From Allacma fusca (lineage: Eukaryota; Arthropoda; Collembola; Symphypleona; Sminthuridae), in the NCBI GenBank assembly GCA_947179485.1, contig OX359247.1:38416801-38480800 (forward strand): DNA of 64,000 nucleotides, read 5' to 3'. The position numbers and the translations under genes are program-made. The notes below the pieces were generated by a model that did not search any database, was not told the origin of the DNA, and saw nothing but the letters and a program-made list of their open reading frames with translations. Positions within the stretch are counted from its first letter, which is position 1. Each line of letters starts with the position of its first letter. This document shows, one piece after another, positions 22,243 to 33,795 of this stretch.

Positions 22243-22646
22243 TCAAAGTTTGCACCGTCCTCTGCCCTCATATCTCAGGTCTGCAAATTCAAGATAGACA
22301 TTTTCATGTAATTAATTGCTTTAACAAAACTGGATCAAAAACAAAATATAGGTAGATAATTACTACAACCTGAGTATCTATGCATTTAAAGATTAAAACA
22401 CATTGATATATTAATTGAGTACTGAAGGAAACAAAGATTTTAACCTGGATCACATATTTTGGCGCAATTGAAATAGCAAAAGTTCCCATAGGTTCTTCCA
22501 TCAGAACCACACAGAAGATTGAATTCAGCTTGACAGCTGCAGCTCACAGGCCTAGTTCCGCGACAGCCCTTAACGTTGGACTCCGCGGAAATGGTCAGGG
22601 ATACCATCATCGCAAAAATTACAACGTACAATGGTTTCCAACACAT
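22243..22646 (-). CDS. Secreted single-Kazal-domain peptide 4, eight-cysteine type
   Basis: Minus-strand exons 22646-22445 and 22280-22243 give 79 aa; GT-AG intron, phase 1. The ATG at 22646 starts a signal peptide (MCWKPLYVVIFAMMVSLTIS); an upstream open stretch has no ATG. The core is LLCGSDGRTYGNFCYFNC, and exon 2 supplies the last cysteine (GRGRCKL, stop). Unlike peptides 1-3 it keeps both the canonical fourth cysteine and the displaced one, eight in all, matching the repeat units of the ten-domain gene that ends 480 bp away on the other strand. The predicted P1 is Ala. It may be a relative of the module that seeded the large gene, or one budded from it. Confidence 0.84.
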
Positions 22647-22649
22647 TTT

Positions 22650-23399
22650 TGAAATTGAAGTTTTACAGCTTAACGTTCTTGAGCAAGTCCTTACAGCTTC
22701 AAAGCCCAACAATATACTGTATGCTTACGAAGTTATCCTTTTTTCTTTTATTGGGGGACTACGTAGGCAAGTTTTGTTAATTAAGCAAAAAAAAAAATTG
22801 AACCCAGTAGTGACAGATGATGCTTCCATAATCAGTTAATCATTTTCAGTGCAGCGGTCATTCTAGATTTAGTATTTTCAATAAGTAATATTCCTTATTT
22901 TTGTTTATCATAATAACGTTTTCAAAGCATGCAGTGCTGAATATTAAGTTCAATATTTAATTTGAAATAAAAATATTTGTTATCCACTACAATAAACTGT
23001 AGATTGATACATTAAATGATAAACTAACGTTAAATAAACAAAATATAGGTGGAATAGAACGGTACAGTTGTTATAAATAACCATCCCTCCATGACTCAAC
23101 AAATTGGGAAACTTCAAGTAAGAACAAAAACACCCAAATGCACATTGATAAATAGTGCATCAATTTACCGATAAGTTGTGGGCTGATAAATTCCAGCACT
23201 TGATGCTTATTTTAACTACGGACATAAGGAAAAAGTGAGAGGCTGCGATCCATAGGCACTTGGCAGATTGTAATGTTATATTTAGTTAATTTTTTAAAAA
23301 AACATTTGAACGCGCGACTTGAAATTATATTGTATAAAATAATTAATAATAAGGTGCGATTGCTTAAAATACTATTTTTTCCATTCAGACGACACATTG
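22650..23399. other. Intergenic stretch without recognised features
   Basis: I see no gene, RNA or clear repeat here. It separates the Kazal cluster from the kinase cluster and presumably holds the promoter of Kazal peptide 4. Confidence 0.5.
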
Positions 23400-24740
23400 C
23401 TGATGTTCATGTGCTGAAGGTAAATTATGCTGTGTTTTTTGCTCTTTGTTTCATAATCCGTGAATATTTAGGGTTATGAAATACTCCTTCAATATATCTG
23501 TAGCAAAACGAGGTCACAGTTCAGGTTCAAGTCTCCAGCAGGATTTTATATGCTGGAATTTGCAAATAATCATATTATAAAAACATTCACTATAATTATT
23601 ACATGAAATTATTTATTTTATTTTTTTTTTATTATTTATTACTATAATTATTACTTCTTCCGAGGTAACAAACCTTAAATAAATAAAAAGCTGGATTCAC
23701 AAGGTTAATCAATAACTGTATTGTAAGTTGTATCGGTGTGTTATGGCTCCTCCCCAAATTTATTTTTGGACAAATTTTGACACGTTTATATTTATTATAT
23801 GTATGTATATTACCAAAGTTTAAACTTCCTGAAATTTGAAACGGCTCTCTTTATCTCTTGTTTTTTATATACATAGTGTAGTTATTCAAATGTCTTGATA
23901 ATCCAAAATCTGTCACCTTCACGTCTAAGTCTGAAGTGACTCTACTGTAAAACATTCCTTGTGGCAAGTATAATGTTAGAAAATCATCTCCTCTAAGACA
24001 CTCACAATCAGTACAGGTCCCAATGAGTTCAACAAGGTGTTTGTGTTTCCCTAAATATATCATTATTTTCAGTTCCGATAAAAGTGCCAGGACTGTACTT
24101 TTATCCGCATCTGGTAGAACAGTCTTAGCAGCCACAGTTTGGTTATCAATTTGTCCCTTAAACACGACCCCGAAAGCTCCACGTCCCAGCTCTAGATTAT
24201 CTTCAATTAGAAAAGAAAAAATGAAGACCAAAACTATTGGGTTAACTATTCCTTATATATAATTATACATACAAGTGAACATATGCACTTCAAGTATGTA
24301 ACCTGAAGTAAATCGAGGCTATTGTAAAAACATTAATTCAAATGTTGACTTAGCAGTATTAAAGATTTTCATTTGAATCTCATAATTTTTGTTGTACGGT
24401 AAATACTCTGCAATTTCATGCCCGAATTTCTTTCCAATCAAAGCCTTTCCATTGCCCTTTACAAATGCTTCAATTTCCAGTTCTGTGAGTCCAGCCTATA
24501 CTTGTTCAATAATTTTTAATAAATGTAATGACAACGACCTAAAGGTAATTATAATTTGTATGTAGGAATCAAATTTTTTTTGTAAAAGTGAACTGCATCC
24601 TGTGATTGTGAGTCACGTAAGCCCTGAGGACGACAATTAATAATTATGGTAAGTAAAATGGCAATTATGATGACAGCTATACATGACATGAACACTATCC
24701 CAAAGTTCTTCATGGCATATTCTGACCCTACGCGAAGTCT
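23400..24740 (-). pseudogene. Truncated receptor tyrosine kinase pseudogene
   Basis: This is a decayed partial copy of the gene at 26628-33795. Matching pieces, in order on the minus strand: transmembrane exon (about 24735-24600), juxtamembrane exon (24492-24360), kinase N-lobe (about 24200-23990, with GRGAFGVVF and VAAKT), a fragment around DFGL (23960-23856), and the C-terminal exon (about 23570-23400, CWRLEPEL). The N-lobe runs straight into a damaged catalytic loop: the hinge/insert exon and the HGD motif are gone. The C-terminal exon has an in-frame TGA where the paralogues have CGA. The ectodomain and signal peptide are absent. It cannot make a kinase. Confidence 0.85.
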
Positions 24741-24744
24741 CAAA

Positions 24745-26620
24745 TTTTAGAGAGAGATTTTTGGAGATTTATATATTTACTCCAACTAGTAGTCATTGAC
24801 TAGGACCGCTACAAAGAATTGTGTGGATGATTCAGACTTAACATTTTTATATGAACATTATTTGTAAAGTTTTGCTGGGACATTTTTTACACTTTCCCTT
24901 CAAAATATGATTATAAACTTGATATTCGACTTCATTAGTTATATTCGTCCGGGTTTTTACACTATATAATTACAATAGATTTGTATGCCGGTAATATCAA
25001 ATTGTAGCCCACATATTTAACTACATATACCACAAAGTAGGAATAAAAACTACTTGCCCATGAATATTCTCAGAAATTACCACATAAAAAAGTCAGTTGA
25101 GGAAAAATATTATTTTTATTGATTCCATGAAGTTGTGCATTTCACTTTAAAATAAATATATTCATGTAATTACGCTTCACATTCTTTGAACCGGGACGTG
25201 AAGAAAACAATGTCCATACAGAACTAATTTATTGTACGTAATGATTAAGTACTACTGTATAGTCATCTCATCTATGTATCTTGAGGCCTTGACCTTCTGG
25301 GTTTTATACAGTATTAGCTCCTGTGTTCCGGATGGCAGCCACACCAATAGAAGCTAGACACAAAACTGGGTGCATACCCTACATGCATGCGTACAAGTAA
25401 GCAAAATTGTAGGTTATGCTCAAATTTTAAAATATTTTGTAGGCAATTGTATGTAGGCTGTAAATTTCGAGGAAAAAATTCTCTAATTATTTATGTTTGC
25501 TGGGAATAATCAGTATATGTAGATACGGAAAAAAGGCAGGTAAAAAGAAATGAAAACGTAGGTATGTACATATGTACGTTCGAACTTTTGGTATTCCAGT
25601 CGCATCTAGATTTTCTTTCACATACGATTTTTTACGTTTGTTTACTTTCTACAGCGCAAACGATTTCAATTTGTTTACATTGACTCTAGTAAGTCTTGAT
25701 CCCCTCCGAAATAACGTGTTATCGTGCAAAATGAAAAGTTGATTCAACATAAGAATCATCGTAAATTTATTGTCTAAAATGTTCGGCATTAAACTGGTGG
25801 TTTTATTAATATTGAGAGATTATATTTTCACACAGCTCCGTTTATAGCAAATTTGAAGGGTCTTTATATGAGTCTACTATGTATTATTCCTGTGTCGAAA
25901 ATGGCTGTGTCAGGATAAAAAACGACGAAATCCGAATTTCCTTCTTTTCTGCATCTTTCGCACTTTTGCTTATGAAACTATATATCCCAAATCTTGCTCT
26001 CTGTTCTCATCCTCAACTCCCCCTGAAGCCCTCATTGTCAGTTCTCAATCAGTCAGAGAACTGGTGAGCATCTCCCAGGATAGTCCATAAAAGTTGCTAA
26101 AAACTGCCAATATATATGCTGGAAACAAATTTGTTAAAATAATCAACTGCTTAATTGAGAATCCGTAAAACATTCAGACTTTGGTTTACTTTACATTTAA
26201 GACCCTTGTGACCACGAAAATTGACCCAGGTCAATGAAAAGTCAATCATTTAAAAATCTGGTAGCGAATTTACTATAAACTGGGAGAATCAATTATTTTA
26301 TGAGTTACTCCTTTGTGGGCTTGGCGAGGAGAAATTTAATATTTCATTTCAACAGCTAAATAAAGGAATTGTTATACACTATAATAAACTGGGGATTGAT
26401 ACATGCAATGCTAAAGTGAGTGATAAAGTTATTACGTACATAACATACATAAGGATAAAGTGAGATGTTGGGATAAGGCATCTATAGACACTTGTCAGAT
26501 GATATATATACGTACGTTATTATTTAGTTACTTTTAAGCATTTTTAAAAACATTTGATCACATGTCCTCAAAATTGTACACAATAATAATCACATATCTC
26601 ATGGGCGATTGACTAAAATG
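24745..26620. other. Intergenic stretch without recognised features
   Basis: About 1.9 kb of AT-rich sequence between the kinase pseudogene and the end of kinase gene B. The part near 26400-26620 resembles 23000-23250, showing that the duplication carried 3' flank as well. Otherwise I see nothing. Confidence 0.5.
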
Positions 26621-26627
26621 ATTTAAT

Positions 26628-29600
26628 TCAGACCACTTGCTGATTTTCATACACTTGCGGTAAATTATGCGCTTTCGGTTGTTCGTCACTTGCTAATCTG
26701 TGAATATTTGGGTTTGAGAAATATTCTTTTAATTTAGCAAAACTAGGTCGTAGCTCAGGCTCAAGTCTCCAGCAGGATTTTATATACTCGAATCTATTGA
26801 ACAAATTAAAATTTGTAAAAACAGTAAGAGTAAACTGAATTTTAGTACTGTCTAAACTTGTGTCCTTTACTCCAGCTCGTTGAAGTTATGGGATTGAAGC
26901 CTTCGCATAGAAATTATCATATTGAACTGATTGCATCCACTTAATAGATATCTTACATTCCAGTACTGGCAAATTTGGGTCGGTCCAATCGATAACCATT
27001 CTCAAGGCTTTCTAGGAAGTCCTGATTCCATACCGCACCCGGGTACGGCATCTCAGCCAAGCTGAATATTTCCCAAAGGGTAATGCCAAAAGACCAAACG
27101 TCAGATTTACTTGTGAAAACTAAATTTTTGAGAGATTCAATTGCCATCCAGCGCCAAGGAAGAGGGGTCTGTTTAATCAACAAAAATGAAATTACTTCCT
27201 ATATTTAATTTCTGTTAAAAATACTTGTGGATTGTTTTCTGAAGGTATTACAAAGCTTTAATTTTTCAACAAGGTTAACACATATACATTGTACGATGTC
27301 ATAGCGTGTTAAATACCTCCTCCACAATTTTATTTTTGGATAAGATTTGACATGGTGATATTTATTATAATTATATTAAATATTATTAAAAAATAATGAA
27401 AAATAACAATATACATTATTACATGTTAAAGTTTCCAAAAATATAAAGTTTTTATTACCTCTTGCTTCTTTATATACATGGAGTAGTTATTCAACTGTCT
27501 TGACAATCCAAAATCTGTCACCTTCACGTCTAAGCCGGATGTGAGCAAAACATTCCTTGTGGCCAGGTCACCGTGTATGACCTAACAATAAATTTTTAAT
27601 GTATAATCCAATTTGCACCGAAAAATATTCTTTTGAGTTCAATTTCATTCCTACTTTATACACAATTCGATTAATAATAAGAATATATTTTGAGCTTGCC
27701 TTTTTGCTTTCGAGGTATTGCATAGCGTCAGCAATTTGTCCAGACCATTTAATCAGATCGATGGTAGAAAATACTTTCCTGACACCAAAATCCGTTGTTC
27801 TCTTACCTTGATTGTTAGACAGTCCCGGGGTCCCATCATCTCCGAAGTCAAAGTAAACTCCAGAAGGTTTTGGCACAGATTCAGATTGATGCATATTTTT
27901 CGGCTCTGTGGACATCTCATTGATAAAGGATTCACGTCCATCCCTAAGAAAAGATAGCAAGCTACCCATCGTACAAAATTGAACGAATATGTAAGGACGA
28001 CCTGTATGGAAAATAAATACGATAAAAGTTCCATATGAACATAAATTATATAGAGCTATTTTTTACAACCACTACTTACTTTTCCTACTTATACATAGGA
28101 AGATTTATATTGTTATGAGATCACCTTCTCTAAGAAACTCAGTACAGGCCCCAATGAGTTCAACAAGGTGCTCGTGCTTTCCTAAATAGATCATTATTTT
28201 TAGTTCCGATAAAAGTGCCAGAACTGTACTTTTATCCGCGTCTGGTAGAACAGTCTTAGCAGCCACAATTTGGTTACCAATTTGTCCCTTAAACACGACC
28301 CCGAAAGCTCCACGTCCCAGCTCTAGATTATCTTCAATTTAAAAAAGATAAAAATGAAGACTATTGTACTAACTTATAGTATAATGTAAGTGAACAAGTG
28401 CACTTTAAGTAATTATGTAACCTGAACGACGTAGGGTCCATTGTAAAAGCATAATTTAAATTCTGACTTACCAGTATTAAAGTTTTTCCATTGAATCTCA
28501 TAATCTTTGTTGTACGGTAAATATTCTGCAATTTCATGCCCGAATTTCTTTCCGACCAAAGCCTTTTCATTGCCCTTTACAAATGCTTCAATTTCCAGTT
28601 CTGTTAGTCGAGCCTATACTTGTTCAATAATTTTTAATAAATGTTACAACAACGACCTAAATGCATAATTTGTGTATAGGATATCAAACTTATTTTGTAA
28701 AATTGTACCCTCTGAGTCACGTAAGCCCTGAAGACGACAATAATTATGGTAATTAAAATGGCAATGAGTATGGATGGTATTCCTAGGTAAATCCAAGGAC
28801 TAATTCCTACTTGCTCCTCTGAACAAATCAAACATATGTAACTTATTGACTTCAAAATTTCCCGTAGCAATTTTTTATTCCAGACACAAAGTTTGCAGGT
28901 TAAAAATCACCCTTTTCAATTGTGACACGAATTTGTTGAAATTCCATTCCCAAAAAATTCTCCGCATTGCAATCGTAAGCTCCATTCCATTTTGGCTTTG
29001 AATTACAAATACTCAAGTGGGAACTTTGGGATTCCTCGTTTGTCCATTCTTTCACACATGGGTCAATTGCAGCTGTCAAAGTCTGTAAATTACAGTCAGT
29101 TTTACAAAGGTCATTGCATTGGTAATTTTTCAACCTACGTATCCTAAATCATTGCAGGATTAATTTTCTGTCAGCTCCTAGATACTGAATCACCTTGTTT
29201 TTGAATTTCCAAGTATAGACTGGCTTTGGAATGACTTTCTTCCAATAACATGCCAGCTCAAAATCTGGAGATATTATTTTCATATCAGTCTCCCCTATGT
29301 CATGTAATCGTCCTGGCTTCTCACTAGCTGCAGTAACATAACCCAGCTTAAATATAAGTAATAATTCTGTAGGCGTACATACATTGAACATGCTTATTGC
29401 TTATGTTTCTAAGTGCTAAAAGATGACATTACGTAGAACATCAAAGCTCAGAGAGCTCTCAATGTAATCGGACGAGTTCCAAAGAGAAGCTTTGCAATGA
29501 ACGGATTTCATGTCTATGAATATTGTTACATTTATTTTAAAAACGTTGGCTGTGAAGCTTTCTGCTTGAGGATGAGTAAGTTTGACAACCTCGGTGAGAA

Positions 29601-32600
29601 CTTCCTCTGTAATTAAAAAAAATAAGGAAGTAGATTTAAACACGAAATTCAATCAGTCATGTCGATCTTTGCTCAGATTTTGAAGATTCTAGCCAATGCA
29701 ATGTTAGAATTAATTGTAATTTTTCTGAATTCATAACCGGTACACTCACTCGTATGTAGGGCATTGGGTCTAAACAGAGCTTCGCTTCCATTTTTCCATG
29801 TTATGGCCCATTTGATTGGTGGTACTAAAAAGAAATCAAGGAAATAACATCGGAAGGTAAAGTGTCCTCTGTCGTATAATTCCACTTTTTCAGAGGGTTC
29901 CTCCACATGATCCAAATAATCCCGACCGTCTTCCAACCTCAAAGATATTAATGCTTCAGGTTCTTTTAATATTTCACTCAAAGTATGGTCTGAAATGAAT
30001 GAAAATAACATGTGAGTAAACATTCGATGATGTTTGGAATATTAAACACCTGAGGAGCGTGCATAATTATATGTACGTACATATGTACATACATATCTAC
30101 GTACGCATGTGTATCTATATATATTATATTTTATACATAAATATATATAATTACGCAGGATTAAATCATATCTAGGCAAAATTGTGTTGCACAGTAGAGT
30201 ATGCTAGTTCCTTACAGTATAGCAAATCCAGCCCCATAAAAAATTCTTTCTCAATGCTGTTTCCCCTGTAAGAGCACCTTACAATTCCTTGCTGCTGGCT
30301 TGGAAAAATATCTTGGCAAAAACCAGGAGTATCTGAGGTACATTTTGCCCCGGAAATTTTTGAACCACATGGCGTATTCTGGAAATACAGTAATAGTGTC
30401 ACTTCAAGTACTCAAAATTTTATGAATACTGATGTAGTCAATTCTACACGTTTAGTATATTCCTATACGAATACATCGCCAGCCACTATCTGTACTGTAA
30501 AACTACCACTTCTATAATTACGAAAGCATGCTTTAAAATTCAAATTCAATTTTAAGGATCAAAAGAGAGCAAGATTGGTCGTTCCTTACAAAATCTAGAC
30601 AAGGTCTTAAAAGTTGAACTTCAAGGGGATTTGAAGCTTGAACTACAGTCAGAAATACAGCATGTAATTTGGCTTCAGTTTTACATCGTATTCTACCGGA
30701 ATCAAGATCCAGTTCCGGAATGGCCTCCAAAGTTGAATTCCCCGTTGAATAATGATTTCCTGAGCAAAAGTAAATATAATACTTAAATTTAAGCATTTTA
30801 TAATATTTATGCTTAGGCATACACCATCAATTTTTTTCAAATATAAATTTGAAAACGAAAAAAATGGAACAAACATTTGTTTAAAAAATCCCGACTTTCC
30901 TTCAATTAACGGATCGCTGTGACCTTATATTTGTTGACCATGGGCAATTGACGCCTAGAAAGGTTTTTGTAATTAGTACATTTATATGGGTTTGGGGGTG
31001 AAACATGGTTGAAAACAACATCTATAGGATGGTCCAAAGTTTTTTAGAATCTAACCTATTGAATGGCGTGAATAAAAAATGCCCCTGTTGAGAGCAAATG
31101 TTTGTTTCCATAATTGTTACAACGCTTTCTAGCCGAAAATTTTATTATCCTTCCTGACTGCCATTGTCACTATTTTTACCGTCCTTGCGTTCAGCTCTTA
31201 ATGGTATCAAACATGATGCGCAATGATCTCATAAAGTGCCCTGTAAACAGTGCTGCGATCGGGTCAAGTAATTTCAAAACTTGACCATGAACTTGACTTG
31301 ACCACAAAACTTCAAGTAACTTTCAAGACACAACCTGAACTTGATAACTCGCGTTCGTGTAATTACTTGACTTGTCAAGTTCAAGTAATCAAGTAACTTT
31401 TATAAGACCCGAACTTGATCAAGTACTTAAAGTTCCAAACTTGACTTGAACTTGACTTGACCATGACTTGAGCGCGACTTGAACTTGATAATTCAAGTAA
31501 GTATCACAAAAATTAAAACATGACCACAATAACTTGTCGAACTTGTTTCGGCAAATCATTTCCTTCAGACGGAAAACCAAAACGCATTCAGAAAACAATT
31601 TTATTAAAATTGTTTATTTAAAACAATTCGAGGACAACTTTGAGCGCACGTTGAATACAGTAAAAGATCGATATAATTGACTACAATTTATAAAGGACTT
31701 TCCCTTATAAAAACGTCTAAAGCATTGCGTAAATGAAAGTTGGGGTCATACAAATGCATCCCTGATATCGATACATTCCTTATAAGCTGAGCCTTTATAA
31801 AGGACTTTCACTGTATATCTGACGAGTTCTACGTACATGGTGTCAAGTTTTATTTAACGTCCATATATGCATATACCTATTTGAGTATTACCAGCACTCT
31901 TAATTTAAAATTTAATAAACTAGAATTTACTTATTTATTAAACGCTTTTGTAAAGGGCCATTCAAGCTCATTTTATATTGCAATTTATTTACACAAGTTG
32001 AAACTAATAGTTCTAAGCAAAAATATGAATTATCAAGATAATTCTTTCGTTTCATGGAGAGGAGAGGCCGCTGCAACAACTAATAATGAGCAACGTCTGG
32101 TAAACAAGACCTTCATAAAACTGACTCTGATTTTGAATTTTGTCGCTTGATTTATGACATGTGCAAACAAAATACCCTAAACACGACATGAAATTGGATT
32201 GTGATTTAGAAATTGCTTCCGTCCTTTATGGCATGCGCAATCTAAAATTACTTGAACTTGACCATGAAATATCAAGTTCATGGTCAAGTTTTTTCTTTCC
32301 ATTACTTGACCCTGAACTTGGCTTGAGGTTCAAGTAAATTTCCCTTACTTGTACTTGAACCTGACTTGTCTTAAAATGTCATGGTCAAGCCGAGTACGTA
32401 CTTGAACTTGACCCGAAAGATTCAAGTAAAAACATTTGCATACTTGAACTTGACCCGAACTTGAACTTGACTTGAAAACTCAAGTATTACTTGAACTTGT
32501 CCGCAGCACTGCCTGTAAACCAGCTTCAAAACGCTTTCTTAAAAGATTTGCGTTGGAATAATAAGCTTCAATTTTGAAATCCTTGAAAAGTTCCCACTAT

Positions 32601-33795
32601 GCTGCACATGTTCACGATGTACCCACATATTTTCAAAGGCCAACCAAATAAATTTTAGAAAATCTGGAACAAATATTCAATATATTGGGGGAAGTATGTA
32701 TGTATATACACATTTTAAGAATCGTAGCCTTATGAGTGTTTCAGCACAGCAAAATTTTGAGCTATCCTGAACATAAAATATAGAAACATGTACAGAAGTA
32801 CCACTTGTTCAATCGGCTTTACATTCGTTAAGGAACTTACTCATGGCGGCAGTAATCTTGAGTCGTCTTTCTAACTGATGATTTTCCATTGAGTAAATTG
32901 TGTAGTTTCCACTGTAATCGTGTAAATCGCCTGGGTCAAACCTCCCAGGAATTTGTAACTGAATACGGAAAAATGGCTTCACATATTTCAAATCTTCAAC
33001 TTTGGAAAAGGACACTTTTATTCCATCGTAAGGCTAAAGGAAGAAAAATAATAAATTTGGAATGGGGTTCAAAATAGTGAAAATACTATACCTATGTTCT
33101 GTGCAAATTTACAAACAAAATATATATAATTAAACTGTATAAAACTTACAGAAGCTGGATTGACATCATATTTTAAATCCACGGAGTATGGAGCAAGGCA
33201 AGTCAAACGTAACCCGTCTATTGGAATCCAATGAGTTGGGGTTCAGCAACGATAACATTATCAAACATGATATAAGTATATAATTATGCTGTGACCTAGT
33301 TATTTTAAATGCATTTTTAAGGATATGACTATACTTGCAGCTTCACTCACTTGTGAAATTATGATTTCTATCAATTTCAAATGAATCGTAGTTTGAACAA
33401 TTGACGTGATCCCTAAAAATAATTCGCTCATCGTTGGAAATGCAATTTGAAGGGAATTCGGAAATTTCCTTGAATGTACAAAATCTGGTTTCAGAAATGT
33501 TCCAGGTTTCATTGTCCTGTAAGTTACTATCTATATTTAGTAATTCGGTGGCTTCGTCAGATTTAAAATCAATCTTGAGGGCGTACAAGTGTTCCGTTAA
33601 TTTGTCTGGACTTGGGCTTTCCGGGTCTTTACAAGCGTCTGGGAAAAGTAGTTCCAAGTAGCAGTACGGAACTGGATCTGAATTATCAAAATAGGTGTTA
33701 CCTTGACTCTCTAAACCATTTCCTACGTCAAAAATATTTGGGATAAATGATACTAGAAAAATAAGGCAGACTGGGGGTAGTAAAATAGTCACCAT
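26628..33795 (-). CDS. Receptor tyrosine kinase B (PDGFR/VEGFR/Torso-like split kinase)
   Basis: Sixteen minus-strand exons: 33795-33351, 33217-33150, 33033-32841, 30759-30590, 30378-30216, 29989-29750, 29606-29433, 29327-29194, 29082-28911, 28818-28709, 28613-28472, 28331-28125, 28001-27700, 27581-27459, 27168-26957, 26793-26628; 1006 aa. A signal peptide at 1 to about 26 is followed by a cysteine-containing ectodomain of about 560 residues with Ig-like segments late in it, a transmembrane helix at about 595-616, and a kinase with glycine loop GRGAFGVV (676-683), Lys696, a kinase insert in exon 13, catalytic loop HGDLATRN (843-850), DFG (863-865) and a CWRLEPELRPSF C-lobe. The HRD arginine is glycine. 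Exon 13 ends in a GC donor. The exon-8 donor is shifted upstream relative to gene A. It probably signals from the plasma membrane; the ligand is unknown. Confidence 0.85.
31248..32511. mobile_element. hAT-type element in intron 3 of kinase B (1264 bp)
   Basis: Perfect 10-bp inverted termini CAGTGCTGCG / CGCAGCACTG lie between exact 8-bp duplications CCTGTAAA (31240-31247 and 32512-32519). Both subterminal regions are dense arrays of ACTTGAACTTGA/TCAAGTTCAAGT steps. There is no transposase. A TA-flanked MITE is nested at 31658-31813. It explains why intron 3 of kinase B is 2.1 kb while the same intron in kinase A is about 100 bp. Confidence 0.9.
31658..31813. mobile_element. Nested TA-flanked MITE (156 bp)
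   Basis: TACAGTAAAAG at the left and, inverted, TACAGTGAAAG at the right, with TA at both borders; the interior repeats TATAAAGGACTTTC. It is a pogo-like miniature element inside the hAT element. Confidence 0.6.

Noticed and set aside
23851-24231. A 126-codon kinase-like frame as a real gene
   Set aside because: It joins N-lobe directly to the DFG region, lacks the hinge and catalytic loop, and neighbouring exons carry a stop. It is treated as part of the pseudogene.
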